Positions 41,667 to 52,138 are shown, counted from the stretch's first letter. The stretch: DNA of 64,000 bases from Ensifer sp. BR816 (GCF_000378985.1 NZ_KB905370.1:4958799-5022798), one strand, 5' to 3'. Notes: generated from the sequence alone by a model not told the origin. Program-made: numbers and translations.

Positions 41667-43041
41667 ATCCCTCACGGCGCGCGTTCTGGCGGTTTCGACC
41701 GTTTGGGCCGTCGTTGCCCTCGTCGTGATCGGAGTGGTCATCTCGGCGCTCTACCGGCAGGGCTCCGAACGGGGCTTCCAGGACCTGCTGCGCGCCCAGC
41801 TCTACAACGTCATCAATTCGATCTCCGTCGACGAAAAGGCCGCCCTGGCCGGCAGTCCCCAGCTTGGCGATCTGCGCTTCTCCCAGCCGCAGACCGGTTG
41901 GTACTGGATCGTCGAGCCGATCGGTGAATTCGATACGCCGCCCTTGCTGTCGACGTCGCTCGGTTCCGCCAAATTGCCGATCGTCAGCGTCGACGAGGTT
42001 CCCTTCGACATTCGCTACGAGCGCTTCTACACGACCGAGGATCCGTTCGGAAACGAGGTCGAAGTGGCGGAAACCGAAGTGGTGCTGGACATCCAGGGTC
42101 ACACGGCGCGCTTCCGGGTTGCCGGCAACCGCGACGTCCTCGAAGCGGACATCGACCGCTTCACCCGCAACCTGACGATCGCGCTCTCCATTTTCGGTCT
42201 CGGCGGTCTTGGGGTGAACGCCTTGACCATTCTCTTCGGCCTCAGGCCGCTGGACCAGGTGCGCCGCTCGCTCGAAAAGATCCGCACGGGCGAGAGCGAG
42301 CGGTTGGACGGCGCTTTCCCGCGCGAGATTCAGCCGCTTGCCAATGAGGTGAACGCGCTGATCGACAGCAATCGCCGCATCGTCGAGCGTGCCCGCATGC
42401 AGGTCGGTAATCTCGCTCACTCCCTGAAGACGCCGATCGCGGTGCTCCTCAACGAGGCGCGCGTTCTCGAGGTCCCCCACGGCGAACTGATCCGGACGCA
42501 GGCGGACGCAATGCAGACGCAGGTCCAGACCTATCTCAGCCGCGCCCGGATCGCGGCCCAGCGCGGCTCCATTCTGGCGAGAACCGAGGCTCAGCCGGCG
42601 CTCGAAAGGATCGTCCGGGTGATGCGGCGGCTCAACCCGGACATGGAGTTCAGCCTGTCGGTCAACCCGCCCGGGCTGGTGCTCGCCATGGAGCAGCAGG
42701 ATGTCGAAGAAACCGTCGGCAACCTGCTAGAGAATGCCGCGCGTTATGCACGCGAACAGGTTGTGCTCAGCGTCGAGCCCGCCGCCGAACAGGAGCGCAG
42801 CAAGCAATCCGGTCGCGAGTGGATCGTGCTCAGGATTGACGACGACGGGCCGGGGCTCGATCCGGATCAGATCACATTGGCGATGAAGCGCGGCAAGCGG
42901 CTCGATGAAAGCAAGCCCGGCACCGGGCTGGGACTGTCGATCGTCAGCGAGATCGTCGGTGAGTATCAGGGTAGTGTCGAACTCAGTCGACGCGACGAGG
43001 GAGGCTTGAGGGCCAAGCTCGTCCTGCCGGCGGCGGTCTAA
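41656..43041 (+). CDS. feuQ: Sensor histidine kinase FeuQ
   Basis: A 461-residue inner-membrane kinase, partner of FeuP. Two membrane helices (~10-33 and ~176-198) enclose a ~140-residue periplasmic domain (SAKLPIVSVDEVPFDIRYERF ... EVEVAETEVVLDIQGH) rich in acidic residues, as in PhoQ-like sensors. HAMP-like linker, then HisKA with His255 in GNLAHSLKTPIAVLLNE, HATPase with NLLENAARYAREQ, DDDGPGLD and GTGLGLSIVSEIV. Translational overlap with feuP. FeuN is expected to act on its periplasmic part. Confidence 0.92.
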   Translation: MAIRSLTARVLAVSTVWAVVALVVIGVVISALYRQGSERGFQDLLRAQLYNVINSISVDEKAALAGSPQLGDLRFSQPQTGWYWIVEPIGEFDTPPLLSTSLGSAKLPIVSVDEVPFDIRYERFYTTEDPFGNEVEVAETEVVLDIQGHTARFRVAGNRDVLEADIDRFTRNLTIALSIFGLGGLGVNALTILFGLRPLDQVRRSLEKIRTGESERLDGAFPREIQPLANEVNALIDSNRRIVERARMQVGNLAHSLKTPIAVLLNEARVLEVPHGELIRTQADAMQTQVQTYLSRARIAAQRGSILARTEAQPALERIVRVMRRLNPDMEFSLSVNPPGLVLAMEQQDVEETVGNLLENAARYAREQVVLSVEPAAEQERSKQSGREWIVLRIDDDGPGLDPDQITLAMKRGKRLDESKPGTGLGLSIVSEIVGEYQGSVELSRRDEGGLRAKLVLPAAV

Positions 43042-43246
43042 CCTGGAATGAGGAAAAGTCAGCAGCGTCTTCCGTTCAGATCGGCCAGTCGTCAGCCGCC
43101 ATTCGTGATCCGGCGGTCACACCAGCCGTCGAAAATGCCCGCTGCGGCGCGGGGCGCGGTTGCCTAGTGAGGCCGGGGGTGCAAAAAGAAACTCGCAAGT
43201 GCCGCCGCTTCATCGCGATTGCCGAGATGCGCGTGGCGACCGGTCA

Positions 43247-43735
43247 ATGAGGGTTGAGTTGTCGCGTATCATGAGGATTAACGCAGAAATGGGGCGGGCC
43301 GTCGCCTTGGGCAGCAGGATCGTGGTCGTCGCATCGACCGTCGCCCTCGCCGGTTGCGGGACGACGTCGGGCACGCAGGGCGGTGCGGCCGCAAGTCTTG
43401 GCGCAGCCGCGGCGGGCGGAGCGTCATCGGCGGCCTATATCGAGGCCCTGCAGGGCGGCGTCATCGCACGCCTCGGCCATATCGAACTTGGCAAGTCCGA
43501 CCGCCAGCGCGCGCTCGAAGCGGAGTATCGAGCGCTCGAGGCCGCCCCGGGCGGCCAGCCGGTGGCTTGGGAAGGACGCGGAGTCAGCGGCTCGGTTGTT
43601 GCTGCCGCCCCCTATCAGGTCGGTTCTCAGAATTGCCGTCAGTACAGCCATACGGTGGCCGTGAAGGGCCAGTCGTCGACGGCGCGCGGCGCCGCTTGCC
43701 GCAACAGCGATGGCACGTGGTCGCCGCTGACCTGA
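43247..43735 (+). CDS. Lipoprotein, rickettsial 17-kDa antigen/RT0821 type
   Basis: A ~162-residue lipoprotein, starting at ATG 43247, or at 43271 or 43289. The signal ends in a lipobox, ALAGCG. The mature part has a Gly/Ala-rich segment (GTTSGTQGGAAASLGAAAAGG, a glycine-zipper-like membrane piece), then a soluble domain ending NCRQYSHTVAVKGQSSTARGAACRNSDGTWSP, the pattern C-R-x-Y-x-x-T-V-x-V-x-G-x-x-x-x-A-x-G-x-A-C-R-x-x-D-G-x-W typical of surface-antigen-type outer membrane lipoproteins. The two C-terminal Cys may pair. It lies between feuQ and the ccm operon, with no clear link to either. Confidence 0.83.
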   Translation: MRVELSRIMRINAEMGRAVALGSRIVVVASTVALAGCGTTSGTQGGAAASLGAAAAGGASSAAYIEALQGGVIARLGHIELGKSDRQRALEAEYRALEAAPGGQPVAWEGRGVSGSVVAAAPYQVGSQNCRQYSHTVAVKGQSSTARGAACRNSDGTWSPLT

Positions 43736-43875
43736 GGACAGCACGCCGCGGGCTGCCGTCGTCCGTGCCGCACTTGCCGGAGCGGCAATGTTTGCCTTGC
43801 GGCGAAACGCCTCAAATCTCCGTCATTTTCGGTTTTCGAGTTGGAAAGCGGCAAACCTCATAGTATTTCGCTTCC

Positions 43876-45021
43876 ATGCTGTTCTGGATTCTTGTCGCCA
43901 TCTTGACGGCGGCTGTCGCTGTCGCGCTTGTCCTCCCGCTGATGCGGGCGGCGCCGTCCCTTCCGTCTCCTCACAGTCATGACATAGAGGTCTACCGCGA
44001 CCAGCTCGACGAACTGACGAGAGATCGCGAGGCCGGGTTGATCAGCGGCGAAGACGCGGAGCAGGCGAGGGCAGAAATCGGACGCCGGTTGATTGCCGCC
44101 AGTGCCGCCGATGCATCGACCACGGATCGCGCATCCAGGCGGCTTGGATCGACCCGCCTGGCACAGGCGTTCATTCTCCTCTGTCTGCCAGCCGTCGGCC
44201 TCTGTCTGTACCTGACGACAGGCAGTCCGGGGGTGCCGGCGCAGCCCCTGGCGGCGAGGCTCGCCAATCCCGGCGAGGACATCAATATTCTGATCGCCAA
44301 AGCCGAAAACCATCTCGCCCTCAACCCCGACGACGGAGCGGGCTGGGACCTGCTCGCCCCGATCTATATGCGCAGCGGCCGCGTGGACGACGCGGTCGCC
44401 GCCTATGACCGGGCGATCCGGCTGCTCGAACCGACGGCAGCCAGATTGGGCGGCTATGCCGAGGCCCTGATTGTACAGTCCGGCGGTCTGGTGACGGCGG
44501 CAGCGCAGGATGCCCTGAAGAAGGCGCTGGCTCTCGATGCCAATGACCCGCGCTCGGAGTTCTATCTCGCCCTTGGTCTCAAGCAGGAAGGAAAGATGGG
44601 CGATGCGCTCGCTGCCTTCCGCAAACTCGCCGGCACGTCACCCGTGGGTGCGCCGTGGCTGCCGCTGGTCAACCAGCACATTGCGGAGCTTTCTTCCGGC
44701 GAGCCTGGTGCTGGTGGCGAAAAGCTCGGCAATCCGACATCCGACGACATCGCTGCCGCAGAGGGGATGAGTGCCGGCGATCGTCAGGCGATGATCCGCG
44801 GCATGGTCGACGGTCTTGCCGGCCGGCTGAAGGAGAATCCCAAGAACTTCGAGGGCTGGATGCGCTTGATCCGTGCCTATGTTGTCCTCGATCAAAGAGA
44901 CAAGGCCGAGGATGCCCTACGCGAAGGGCTGCAGGCCTTTCCGGCCAGCGGCGACGAGGGCAAGCAACTGGTGGCTCTCGGCCGTGAACTCGGCATTGAC
45001 GGCGGCGGAGCGCAGGAATGA
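43876..45021 (+). CDS. ccmI: Cytochrome c maturation protein CcmI (CycH)
   Basis: A 381-residue membrane protein that holds apocytochrome c for haem ligation. Two membrane helices (residues ~2-20 and ~95-115) with a leucine-zipper-like loop between them ([37 protein letters not shown]). The C-terminal ~240 residues are TPR repeats on the periplasmic side ([34 protein letters not shown] and [26 protein letters not shown]). First gene of ccmI-E-F-H, sharing ATGA with ccmE. Ribosome site weak. Confidence 0.93.
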   Translation: MLFWILVAILTAAVAVALVLPLMRAAPSLPSPHSHDIEVYRDQLDELTRDREAGLISGEDAEQARAEIGRRLIAASAADASTTDRASRRLGSTRLAQAFILLCLPAVGLCLYLTTGSPGVPAQPLAARLANPGEDINILIAKAENHLALNPDDGAGWDLLAPIYMRSGRVDDAVAAYDRAIRLLEPTAARLGGYAEALIVQSGGLVTAAAQDALKKALALDANDPRSEFYLALGLKQEGKMGDALAAFRKLAGTSPVGAPWLPLVNQHIAELSSGEPGAGGEKLGNPTSDDIAAAEGMSAGDRQAMIRGMVDGLAGRLKENPKNFEGWMRLIRAYVVLDQRDKAEDALREGLQAFPASGDEGKQLVALGRELGIDGGGAQE

Positions 45022-45470
45022 CCCGGAAGCAGAAACGGCTAGCAATTATCGGCGGCGGTGTCGGCTTCCTCATGGTCGCCGTCCTCCTGGTCATGTTCGC
45101 CTTCAGCCAGGCCGTGGCCTATTTCTATGTCCCGGGAGACCTCGCAAAGGCGGATCTCAAGCCGGGCACGCGCATCCGCCTCGGCGGGCTGGTGGAAGCG
45201 GGTTCGGTGAAGCGAGGCGACGGCAAGACGGTCACCTTCAGCGTGACCGATACGCTCGCGGCGGTGCCGGTGACCTATACCGGAATTCTTCCCGACCTCT
45301 TCCGTGAGGGCCAGGGCGTCGTGGCGGAGGGCGCCTTCGTCGCGGGCAGCCCGGTCTTCGTTGCCGACACGGTGCTCGCCAAGCATGATGAGACCTACAT
45401 GCCGAAGGACGTGGCCGACCGCTTGAAGGCCCAGGGCGTCACGCTTGGCGGGAAGGAAAACATTCAATGA
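45018..45470 (+). CDS. ccmE: Haem chaperone CcmE (CycJ)
   Basis: A 150-residue inner-membrane-anchored haem carrier. Helix [30 protein letters not shown], then a periplasmic OB fold: [27 protein letters not shown] and [23 protein letters not shown]. Haem is bound covalently to the His in [19 protein letters not shown], in the family H-x-x-x-Y motif. It ends in the ATGA that starts ccmF. Takes haem from CcmABCD (not in the window) and hands it to CcmF/H. Confidence 0.95.
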   Translation: MTRKQKRLAIIGGGVGFLMVAVLLVMFAFSQAVAYFYVPGDLAKADLKPGTRIRLGGLVEAGSVKRGDGKTVTFSVTDTLAAVPVTYTGILPDLFREGQGVVAEGAFVAGSPVFVADTVLAKHDETYMPKDVADRLKAQGVTLGGKENIQ

Positions 45471-47452
45471 TCATCGAGCTCGGACACTATGCGCTGGTGC
45501 TGGCGCTCGCGACCGCGCTCATCCAGTCGGTGCTGCCGCTCATCGGCGTGCGGCGCGATGATCGCGCCCTGGTGGAGCTGGCCGGCAGCGCGGCGATCGT
45601 CTCCTTCCTGCTCGTCGCCTTCTCCTTCGCGGTGCTGACTTTCGCCTATGTAACCTCCGACTTCTCGGTCCGGAACGTCTGGGAAAATTCGCATTCGCTG
45701 AAGCCGCTGATCTACAAGATCTCCGGCGTCTGGGGCAATCACGAGGGCTCGATGCTTCTGTGGCTGCTGATCCTCGTTTTCTTTTCCGCGCTGGTCGCAA
45801 GCTTCGGCCGCAACCTGCCCGAAACCCTGAAGGCGAACGTGCTGGCGGCTCAGGCCTGGATCGCCGCAGCCTTCACGCTCTTCATCCTGCTGACGTCCAA
45901 TCCTTTCGCCCGGCTGGTGCCGGCTCCAGGTGAGGGCCGGGATTTGAACCCTGTACTTCAGGACGTCGGTCTCGCCATCCATCCGCCCTTGCTCTATCTC
46001 GGCTATGTCGGCTTCTCCGTCTGCTTTTCCTTCGCGATCGCAGCGCTGATCGAGGGCCGGATCGATGCGGCCTGGGCGCGCTGGGTCAGGCCCTGGGCGC
46101 TGACCGCCTGGACGTTTCTGACGGCGGGCATCGCTATGGGATCCTACTGGGCCTATTACGAACTCGGCTGGGGCGGCTGGTGGTTCTGGGATCCGGTCGA
46201 AAACGCCTCCTTCATGCCCTGGCTCGCCGGGACGGCGCTCCTGCACTCGGCGCTGGTCATGGAAAAGCGCGAGGCGCTGAAGATCTGGACAGTGCTGCTG
46301 GCGCTCCTGACCTTCTCGCTGTCGCTGCTCGGCACCTTCCTAGTGCGCTCGGGCGTGCTGACCTCGGTCCATGCCTTCGCGACCGATCCGACGCGCGGCG
46401 TCTTTATCCTGGCGATCCTTGTCGTCTTCATCGGCGGCGCCCTGTCGCTCTTCGCCTTCCGCGCCTCCCATCTCAAGTCCGGCGGCATCTTCGCGCCGAT
46501 CTCGCGCGAGGGCGCGCTCGTCCTGAACAACCTGATCCTGACGACGGCGACGGCAACGGTCCTCACTGGCACGCTTTATCCATTGGTGCTCGAGGCGCTC
46601 ACCGGCGACAAGATCTCGGTCGGCGCGCCGTTCTTCAACATGACCTTCGGCCTGTTGATGTTGCCTTTGCTGTTCGCGGTCCCCTTCGGTCCGCTGCTGG
46701 CCTGGAAGCGCGGCGACCTTGCCGCTGCCGCCCAGCGCCTCTTCGCCGCCGTCGGCGCCGGCCTGCTGTTTGCGGCCGCCGTATACTATGCCAAGAACGG
46801 TGGCCCCGTTCTCGCCGTTCTCGGCATCGGGCTCGGCGTCTACCTGATCCTCGGTGCGCTGACCGATGTCGCGCTTCGCTCCGGCCTCGGCAAGGTGGTG
46901 GCAAGCGTCGCTCTGCGGCGGTTCCTGGGTCTGCCGCGCTCGGCCTTCGGCACGGCGCTTGCGCATATCGGCCTCGGCGTCACGCTGATCGGCACAGTCG
47001 CCGTGACGGCCTACGAGACCGAAACCGTCGTCGAGATGAAGCCCGGAATGCTGGTCGATGCCGGTGGTTACAGCTTGCGCTTCGATGGCATGCGCCAGGG
47101 CCGTGGGCCAAATTACACGGAGGACACCGGTCACTTCACTGTTAGCCGCGGCGGCGTGAGGGTAACGGAGATCTGGTCGTCGAAGCGCCTCTATTCGGCG
47201 CGCCGCATGCCGACGACGGAGGCCGGGATCAGGACGTTCGGCTTCAGTCAGCTTTACGTCTCGCTGGGCGACGAAATGACCGGCGGCGGTATCGTGGTGC
47301 GCATCTGGTGGAAGCCGCTGATCCTCTGCATCTGGGGCGGCGCTCTGGTCATGATGGCGGGCGGCATCGTTTCCCTGAGCGATCGGCGCCTGAGGGTGGG
47401 CGCCCCGTCGCGCGCGAGGACGGCACGGCTTGCCGCGGGAGCCGCCGAATGA
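45467..47452 (+). CDS. ccmF: Haem lyase subunit CcmF (CycK)
   Basis: A 661-residue polytopic membrane protein with ~15 helices. The tryptophan-rich haem-handling motif is [65 protein letters not shown] and [18 protein letters not shown] contain the conserved haem-ligand histidines. The long C-terminal periplasmic region ([24 protein letters not shown]) is typical. Overlaps ccmE and ccmH by ATGA. Together with CcmH (and CcmI) it ligates haem to CxxCH of apocytochromes c. Confidence 0.96.
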   Translation: MIIELGHYALVLALATALIQSVLPLIGVRRDDRALVELAGSAAIVSFLLVAFSFAVLTFAYVTSDFSVRNVWENSHSLKPLIYKISGVWGNHEGSMLLWLLILVFFSALVASFGRNLPETLKANVLAAQAWIAAAFTLFILLTSNPFARLVPAPGEGRDLNPVLQDVGLAIHPPLLYLGYVGFSVCFSFAIAALIEGRIDAAWARWVRPWALTAWTFLTAGIAMGSYWAYYELGWGGWWFWDPVENASFMPWLAGTALLHSALVMEKREALKIWTVLLALLTFSLSLLGTFLVRSGVLTSVHAFATDPTRGVFILAILVVFIGGALSLFAFRASHLKSGGIFAPISREGALVLNNLILTTATATVLTGTLYPLVLEALTGDKISVGAPFFNMTFGLLMLPLLFAVPFGPLLAWKRGDLAAAAQRLFAAVGAGLLFAAAVYYAKNGGPVLAVLGIGLGVYLILGALTDVALRSGLGKVVASVALRRFLGLPRSAFGTALAHIGLGVTLIGTVAVTAYETETVVEMKPGMLVDAGGYSLRFDGMRQGRGPNYTEDTGHFTVSRGGVRVTEIWSSKRLYSARRMPTTEAGIRTFGFSQLYVSLGDEMTGGGIVVRIWWKPLILCIWGGALVMMAGGIVSLSDRRLRVGAPSRARTARLAAGAAE

Positions 47453-47904
47453 TCCGCGTTCTTGTCGCACTCTTCCTTTGCCTCGCATCCATTGCGCCAG
47501 CCTTGGCGGTCAACCCGGACGAAGTGCTTGCCGATCCGGCTCTCGAGGCGCGGGCGCGGGCGATCTCGGCCAAGCTTCGCTGCATGGTTTGCCAGAATCA
47601 GTCGATCGACGATTCCAATGCCGAACTCGCCAAGGACCTGCGCTTGCTCGTGCGCGAACGGCTGAAGGAGGGCGATACCGACGAGGCGGTGGTCGCCTAT
47701 GTCGTCTCGCGCTACGGTGAATTCGTGCTGCTGAGCCCCCGCTTCGAGGCCAAGACGCTGGTTCTCTGGGGCATGCCGGTCGTGCTGCTCGTCCTTGGCG
47801 CGGTCACCCTGGTCGTCGCCGCCCGCCGGCGCGGCGCGCGGCCCGCCGGCGCGCCGCTTTCCGACGAGGAAAAGCAAAAGCTGGACAAGCTGCTTCGGCC
47901 GTAA
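47449..47904 (+). CDS. ccmH: Cytochrome c maturation thioredox protein CcmH (CycL)
   Basis: A 151-residue protein: signal/anchor ([20 protein letters not shown]), then [30 protein letters not shown], where the LRCxxCQNQ motif reduces apocytochrome Cys, and a C-terminal membrane helix ([25 protein letters not shown]). This is the short form; a TPR half is supplied by CcmI. Start inside the ATGA of ccmF. No terminator found after it; degP starts 318 bases on. Confidence 0.95.
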   Translation: MIRVLVALFLCLASIAPALAVNPDEVLADPALEARARAISAKLRCMVCQNQSIDDSNAELAKDLRLLVRERLKEGDTDEAVVAYVVSRYGEFVLLSPRFEAKTLVLWGMPVVLLVLGAVTLVVAARRRGARPAGAPLSDEEKQKLDKLLRP

Positions 47905-48222
47905 GGTTCCTCCAACCCGGTCGGGAGCTTCAAAAAAGACAATCCGTTCAATTGGTTGAGCGAACGGCTGCGCGCCGGCGGGGCAACCCCGTGGCCCGAG
48001 CATCCGCGGCCCATTTCCACCCTGCCGGAACATTACCAAAAATTCATCTTCCGGACAGAACTCAGTAAGGTCCCATCCGTTACACGTTTCGTTATCGGCT
48101 GTTCCTCCAGTCACAGCCAGGCGAGCGGGTTCCGGACGATCGTCCTCCGAATACCGCTCGTGGTCAAGGTTTCGAAGCTGCCCACCGCTCGGCGGCTTCA
48201 TGCAACAGAGAAGGCAAAACGA
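47905..48222 (+). other. degP upstream region
   Basis: 318 bases without a gene, between ccmH and degP. It ends with AGAGAAGG as ribosome site at 48206-48213. A GGAAC at 48027 followed by TT after 17 bases resembles, but does not meet, the RpoE2 promoter spacing. No hairpin terminator for the ccm operon is visible. Confidence 0.4.
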
Positions 48223-49788
48223 ATGTCCATGATCAAAACTCCGCGTCCGTCGCTGAAGACCGTTCTCAAGACCTCCACGATTGCCGGTCTTGCTGCGGTC
48301 ATGCTGACGACCGGCCTGCCGGCGCAGATCACCCAGTCCTTCGCCGAGGCGGTCAAGGTCCAGGCCCCGTCTGTTCCGAGCTTCGCCAACGTCGTCGACG
48401 CAGTTTCTCCGGCTGTCGTCTCCGTGCGGGTCCAGGCGCGCGAACAGGCGTCCAACGACGAAAGCAACTTCACCTTCGACTTCGGTGGCCGCGGTTTTGA
48501 GGACCTGCCCGACGACCATCCGCTGAAGCGCTTCTTCCGTGAATTCGGCGGTCCCGGCTCGCGCGACGGCGACAGAGCCGATCGCTGGCGTGACCGCCGC
48601 GGTCCGCATGGCGAAGGTCGGCTGCGTCCGAGAGCCCAGGGTTCCGGCTTCTTCATCACCGAGGATGGCTACCTCGTCACCAACAACCACGTCGTATCCG
48701 ATGGCTCCGCCTTCACGGTCATCATGAACGACGGAACGGAACTCGACGCCAAGCTCGTCGGCAAGGACAGCCGCACCGATCTTGCCGTGCTCAAGGTCGA
48801 TGCCGCCAACCGCAAGTTCACCTATGTCAGCTTCGCCGACGACAACAGGGTGCGGGTCGGCGACTGGGTGGTCGCCGTCGGCAACCCCTTCGGTCTCGGC
48901 GGCACCGTGACGGCCGGTATCGTCTCGGCGCGCGGCCGGGACATCGGCTCCGGCCCCTATGACGACTATCTGCAGGTCGATGCGGCGGTGAACCGCGGCA
49001 ATTCCGGCGGCCCGACGTTCAATCTCTCCGGCGAAGTCGTCGGCATCAACACGGCGATCTTCTCGCCGTCGGGCGGCAATGTCGGCATTGCCTTCGCAAT
49101 CCCCGCGTCGGTCGCGAAGGATGTCGTCGACTCCCTCATCAAGGACGGTTCGGTTTCCCGTGGCTGGCTCGGCGTCCAGATCCAGCCGGTGACGAAAGAT
49201 ATTGCCGAATCGCTCGGGCTCTCGGAAGCGAGCGGTGCGCTTGTCATCGAGCCGCAGACCGGTTCGCCGGGCGAAAAGGCGGGCATCAAGAAGGGTGATA
49301 TCGTCACCGCTCTCAACGGTGAGCCGATCAAGGATCCGCGCGACCTCGCGCGGCGGGTCGCGACGATGCGTCCCGGGGCCACTGCCGAGGTCACCCTCTG
49401 GCGTGACGGCAAGTCTCAGAGCGTCAAGCTCGAGATCGGCACGTTGCCGGAAGAGGCCAAGGCTACCGCGCCGGACACCAGTGACGAGCAGACCGACCAG
49501 GGTCAGGCGAGCGAAGAGGCACTGGCCGATCTTGGCCTGGAAGTCAGCCCCGCGGAAGACGGCAAGGGTGTCACCATCGCGTCGGTTGATCCGGACTCGG
49601 ATGCCGCCGATCGCGGCCTAAAGGAGGGCGAGAAGATCGTCTCCGTCAACAATCAGGAAGTGAAATCGGCGGACGACATCCTGAAGGTGATCAACAACGC
49701 CAAGAAGGAAGGGCGCAGCAAGGCGCTCTTCCAGATCGAGGCCGACGAGGGCAGCCGCTTCGTCGCACTGCCGATCGCTCAGGGCTGA
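48223..49788 (+). CDS. degP: Periplasmic serine protease DegP/HtrA with two PDZ domains
   Basis: A 521-residue Do-type protease and chaperone. Signal MSMIKTPRPSLKTVLKTSTIAGLAAVMLTTGLPAQITQSFA. Catalytic triad: His156 (TNNHVV), Asp186 (SRTDLAVLK), Ser261 (GNSGGP). An inserted Arg/Asp/Gly-rich loop (residues ~105-130) precedes the first protease strand. PDZ1 starts at GWLGVQIQPV, PDZ2 at LADLGLEVSPAEDG; the segment between is acidic (EEAKATAPDTSDEQTDQGQ). ATG 48223 has AGAAGG 9 bases before it. Downstream lies a two-component system that may monitor the same envelope stress. Confidence 0.95.
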   Translation: MSMIKTPRPSLKTVLKTSTIAGLAAVMLTTGLPAQITQSFAEAVKVQAPSVPSFANVVDAVSPAVVSVRVQAREQASNDESNFTFDFGGRGFEDLPDDHPLKRFFREFGGPGSRDGDRADRWRDRRGPHGEGRLRPRAQGSGFFITEDGYLVTNNHVVSDGSAFTVIMNDGTELDAKLVGKDSRTDLAVLKVDAANRKFTYVSFADDNRVRVGDWVVAVGNPFGLGGTVTAGIVSARGRDIGSGPYDDYLQVDAAVNRGNSGGPTFNLSGEVVGINTAIFSPSGGNVGIAFAIPASVAKDVVDSLIKDGSVSRGWLGVQIQPVTKDIAESLGLSEASGALVIEPQTGSPGEKAGIKKGDIVTALNGEPIKDPRDLARRVATMRPGATAEVTLWRDGKSQSVKLEIGTLPEEAKATAPDTSDEQTDQGQASEEALADLGLEVSPAEDGKGVTIASVDPDSDAADRGLKEGEKIVSVNNQEVKSADDILKVINNAKKEGRSKALFQIEADEGSRFVALPIAQG

Positions 49789-49973
49789 GGCGCGGCAAAC
49801 AGCAAGACACCGGGAGCGGGCAGGCGAGCTCTAGGACTCGCCGCCCGGGTCCTGGCCGACGACGAGGCGCCGCGACATCGTGCGATTTCGCGGCGTCCTC
49901 TGTTCCGGCCGAACCCAGCGTTCGGCCTGCAAAGCAAACCGAAACCGGTTGAGACGAACAGAGGTCCGGGACT

Positions 49974-50675
49974 ATGGTCAGCCGTATGAAGATTCTGATT
50001 GTTGAAGATGATCTCGAGGCCGCCGCCTATCTGGCGAAGGCGTTCCGCGAAGCGGGCATCGTTTCCGACCACGCCAGCGACGGTGAAAGCGGCCTGTTCA
50101 TGGCGAGCGAGAACGCCTACGACGTGCTTGTCGTGGACCGTATGCTGCCACGCCGCGACGGCCTGTCGTTGATCACCGAATTGAGGCGCCGGGGCGTCCA
50201 CACGCCGGTCCTCATCCTCTCGGCCCTCGGCCAGGTCGATGACCGGGTGACCGGGCTTCGTGCCGGTGGCGACGACTACCTCCCCAAACCCTATGCGTTC
50301 AGCGAGCTTTTGGCGCGTGTGGAAGTGCTTGGCCGGCGCAAGGGAACGCCGGACCAGGACATGGTCTATCGCGTCGGCGACCTCGAACTGGACCGGCTGT
50401 CTCATTCGGTCCGCCGCCAGGGCAAGGAAATCCTGCTGCAGCCGCGCGAGTTCCGGCTGCTCGAATATCTGATGAAGAATGCCGGCCAGGTCGTGACCAG
50501 AACCATGCTGCTCGAGAATGTGTGGGACTACCACTTCGACCCGCAGACCAACGTGATCGACGTGCATGTGTCGCGCTTGCGCTCCAAGATCGAGAAGGAT
50601 TTCGACCCGCCGCTGCTGAGGACCGTTCGCGGCGCCGGCTACATGATCAAGGACGAGCGGACCGCTGAGACATGA
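49974..50675 (+). CDS. OmpR-family response regulator
   Basis: A 233-residue receiver plus winged-helix regulator. Asp55 in YDVLVVDRMLPRRDG, Ser in LILSALG, Lys in DDYLPKPYAFSELLARV. The output domain (LQPREFRLLEYLMKNAGQVVTRTMLLENVWDYHFDPQTNVIDVHVSRLRSKI) is of the CzcR/PcoR/TctD sort. ATG 49974 has GAGG 11 bases upstream; ATG 49986 (MKILIVED) is also possible. Paired with the kinase gene by a four-base overlap. It follows degP by 186 bases. Signal unknown. Confidence 0.9.
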   Translation: MVSRMKILIVEDDLEAAAYLAKAFREAGIVSDHASDGESGLFMASENAYDVLVVDRMLPRRDGLSLITELRRRGVHTPVLILSALGQVDDRVTGLRAGGDDYLPKPYAFSELLARVEVLGRRKGTPDQDMVYRVGDLELDRLSHSVRRQGKEILLQPREFRLLEYLMKNAGQVVTRTMLLENVWDYHFDPQTNVIDVHVSRLRSKIEKDFDPPLLRTVRGAGYMIKDERTAET

Positions 50676-52069
50676 GCAAGTTCGGCGTTCTGTTCAGGAC
50701 GACCGCGGTCCGGCTCTCCGCGCTCTATCTCGTCCTTTTCTCCCTTTGCGCCGTCTTCCTCGTTTTCTACGTCACCGGCATGTCCGAGCGCCTCCTGCAG
50801 CAGCAGACGCGTGAGGCGATTGCGGTCGAGGCGGCCCAGATCGAGGGCATCTACGAGCGTGCCGGCGTCAACGGCCTGCTTCGTTCGCTGGAGCGGCGGG
50901 CCCGTCAGCCGGGCGCAAACCTCTATGTTATTGCCGGCCCCAGCGGCGATATTCTCGCGGGCAATGTCGCTGGCCTCGAGCCCGGCCTGCTCGACGGCGA
51001 GGGCTGGACATCCGAGCCGTTCCGCTACCAGCGCTTCACGGATGAAAACCGGGCGGACAACCATGTCGCGCTCGCCCAGGTCCTCGTTCTGGACAACGGT
51101 CTCCGGATACTCGTTGGCCGCGACCTGCAGGAACCGGAAAAGTTTCGCGTTCTCGTGCGGCAGGCCCTGGTCGTGGCGCTCGGCATCATGGGGCTCGGCG
51201 CGCTGGTCATCTGGTTCGCCATCGGGCGCAACGCCTTGAGGCGCATCGACCGGATGTCGGAGGCGAGCACCAAGATCATGGGGGGAGACCTTTCGCAGCG
51301 ACTGCCGGCGAGCGGTTCGGGCGACGAGTTCGACCGGCTGTCGGAATCGCTGAACGCCATGCTGGGACGGATCGAAAAGCTGAACGAGGGCCTGAAGCAG
51401 GTCTCCGACAATATCGCCCACGACCTCAAGACGCCGCTGACCCGGCTGCGCAACAAGGCCGAAGCGGCGCTTGCCAGCAAGGAAGGTGGCAACCAGAACG
51501 GCGCGCTCGAGGAAATCATTGGGGAATCCGACCAGCTGATCCGCACCTTCAATGCGCTGCTGATGATTTCGCGCGTCGAGGCAGGCTCCGCCGTTGCCGA
51601 GATGAGCGAGGTCGATTTGTCCGGCATCGTCGCCGATTGCGTGGAGCTTTATCAGCCGGTCGCCGAGGAAAGCGCCCTCCGCCTGGAGGCGGACATCCAG
51701 CCCAAGGTGGTGATCTCCGGCAACCGCGAGCTGATCGGCCAGGCGCTCGGGAACCTGATCGACAACGGGATCAAATATGCGGAGGGAGCGGAAAATCCGC
51801 TCATTCGGGTCGACATGAAGGAAAGCCGCGGCAGCGTCGTCCTGACGGTCGCCGATCACGGTCCAGGCGTGCCCGCCAATATGCGCGGCGAGGTGGTCAA
51901 GCGTTTCGTGCGGCTGGACGAGAGCCGCACCAAGCCCGGCACCGGTCTCGGCCTTTCCCTTGTCGGGGCCGTGGTGGAGATGCACCATGGCTCACTGGAT
52001 CTCTCGGCGACGGACCCGGATGGAAAGGGACTGACGGTACGCATGGTTTTCCCGGCGGGCGCGAACTGA
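50672..52069 (+). CDS. Sensor histidine kinase, partner of the degP-linked regulator
   Basis: A 465-residue inner-membrane kinase. Helix 1 (TTAVRLSALYLVLFSLCAVFLVFYVTG), a ~110-residue periplasmic domain (RSLERRARQPGANLYVIAGPSGDILAGNVAG), helix 2 (VLVRQALVVALGIMGLGALVIWFAIG), HAMP, HisKA with His250 in SDNIAHDLKTPLTRLRNKAEAAL, and HATPase (NLIDNGIKYAEGAE, DHGPGVP, GTGLGLSLVGAVVEMH). Starts within the ATGA of the regulator stop. Periplasmic domain resembles those of CzcS/TctE-like sensors. glnE follows with a short gap. Confidence 0.9.
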   Translation: MSKFGVLFRTTAVRLSALYLVLFSLCAVFLVFYVTGMSERLLQQQTREAIAVEAAQIEGIYERAGVNGLLRSLERRARQPGANLYVIAGPSGDILAGNVAGLEPGLLDGEGWTSEPFRYQRFTDENRADNHVALAQVLVLDNGLRILVGRDLQEPEKFRVLVRQALVVALGIMGLGALVIWFAIGRNALRRIDRMSEASTKIMGGDLSQRLPASGSGDEFDRLSESLNAMLGRIEKLNEGLKQVSDNIAHDLKTPLTRLRNKAEAALASKEGGNQNGALEEIIGESDQLIRTFNALLMISRVEAGSAVAEMSEVDLSGIVADCVELYQPVAEESALRLEADIQPKVVISGNRELIGQALGNLIDNGIKYAEGAENPLIRVDMKESRGSVVLTVADHGPGVPANMRGEVVKRFVRLDESRTKPGTGLGLSLVGAVVEMHHGSLDLSATDPDGKGLTVRMVFPAGAN

Positions 52070-52138
52070 TACACCAGCCGGGGCAATGTCCGGTTGGACC
52101 AAGCCGATCCCGATGATCCGCAAGGGAGGAGAAGACCG

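Noticed and set aside
48027..48050. GGAAC...TT as an RpoE2 promoter for degP
   Set aside because: The spacing is 17 bases to TT; the consensus needs 18-19, and the CGTT element is missing.
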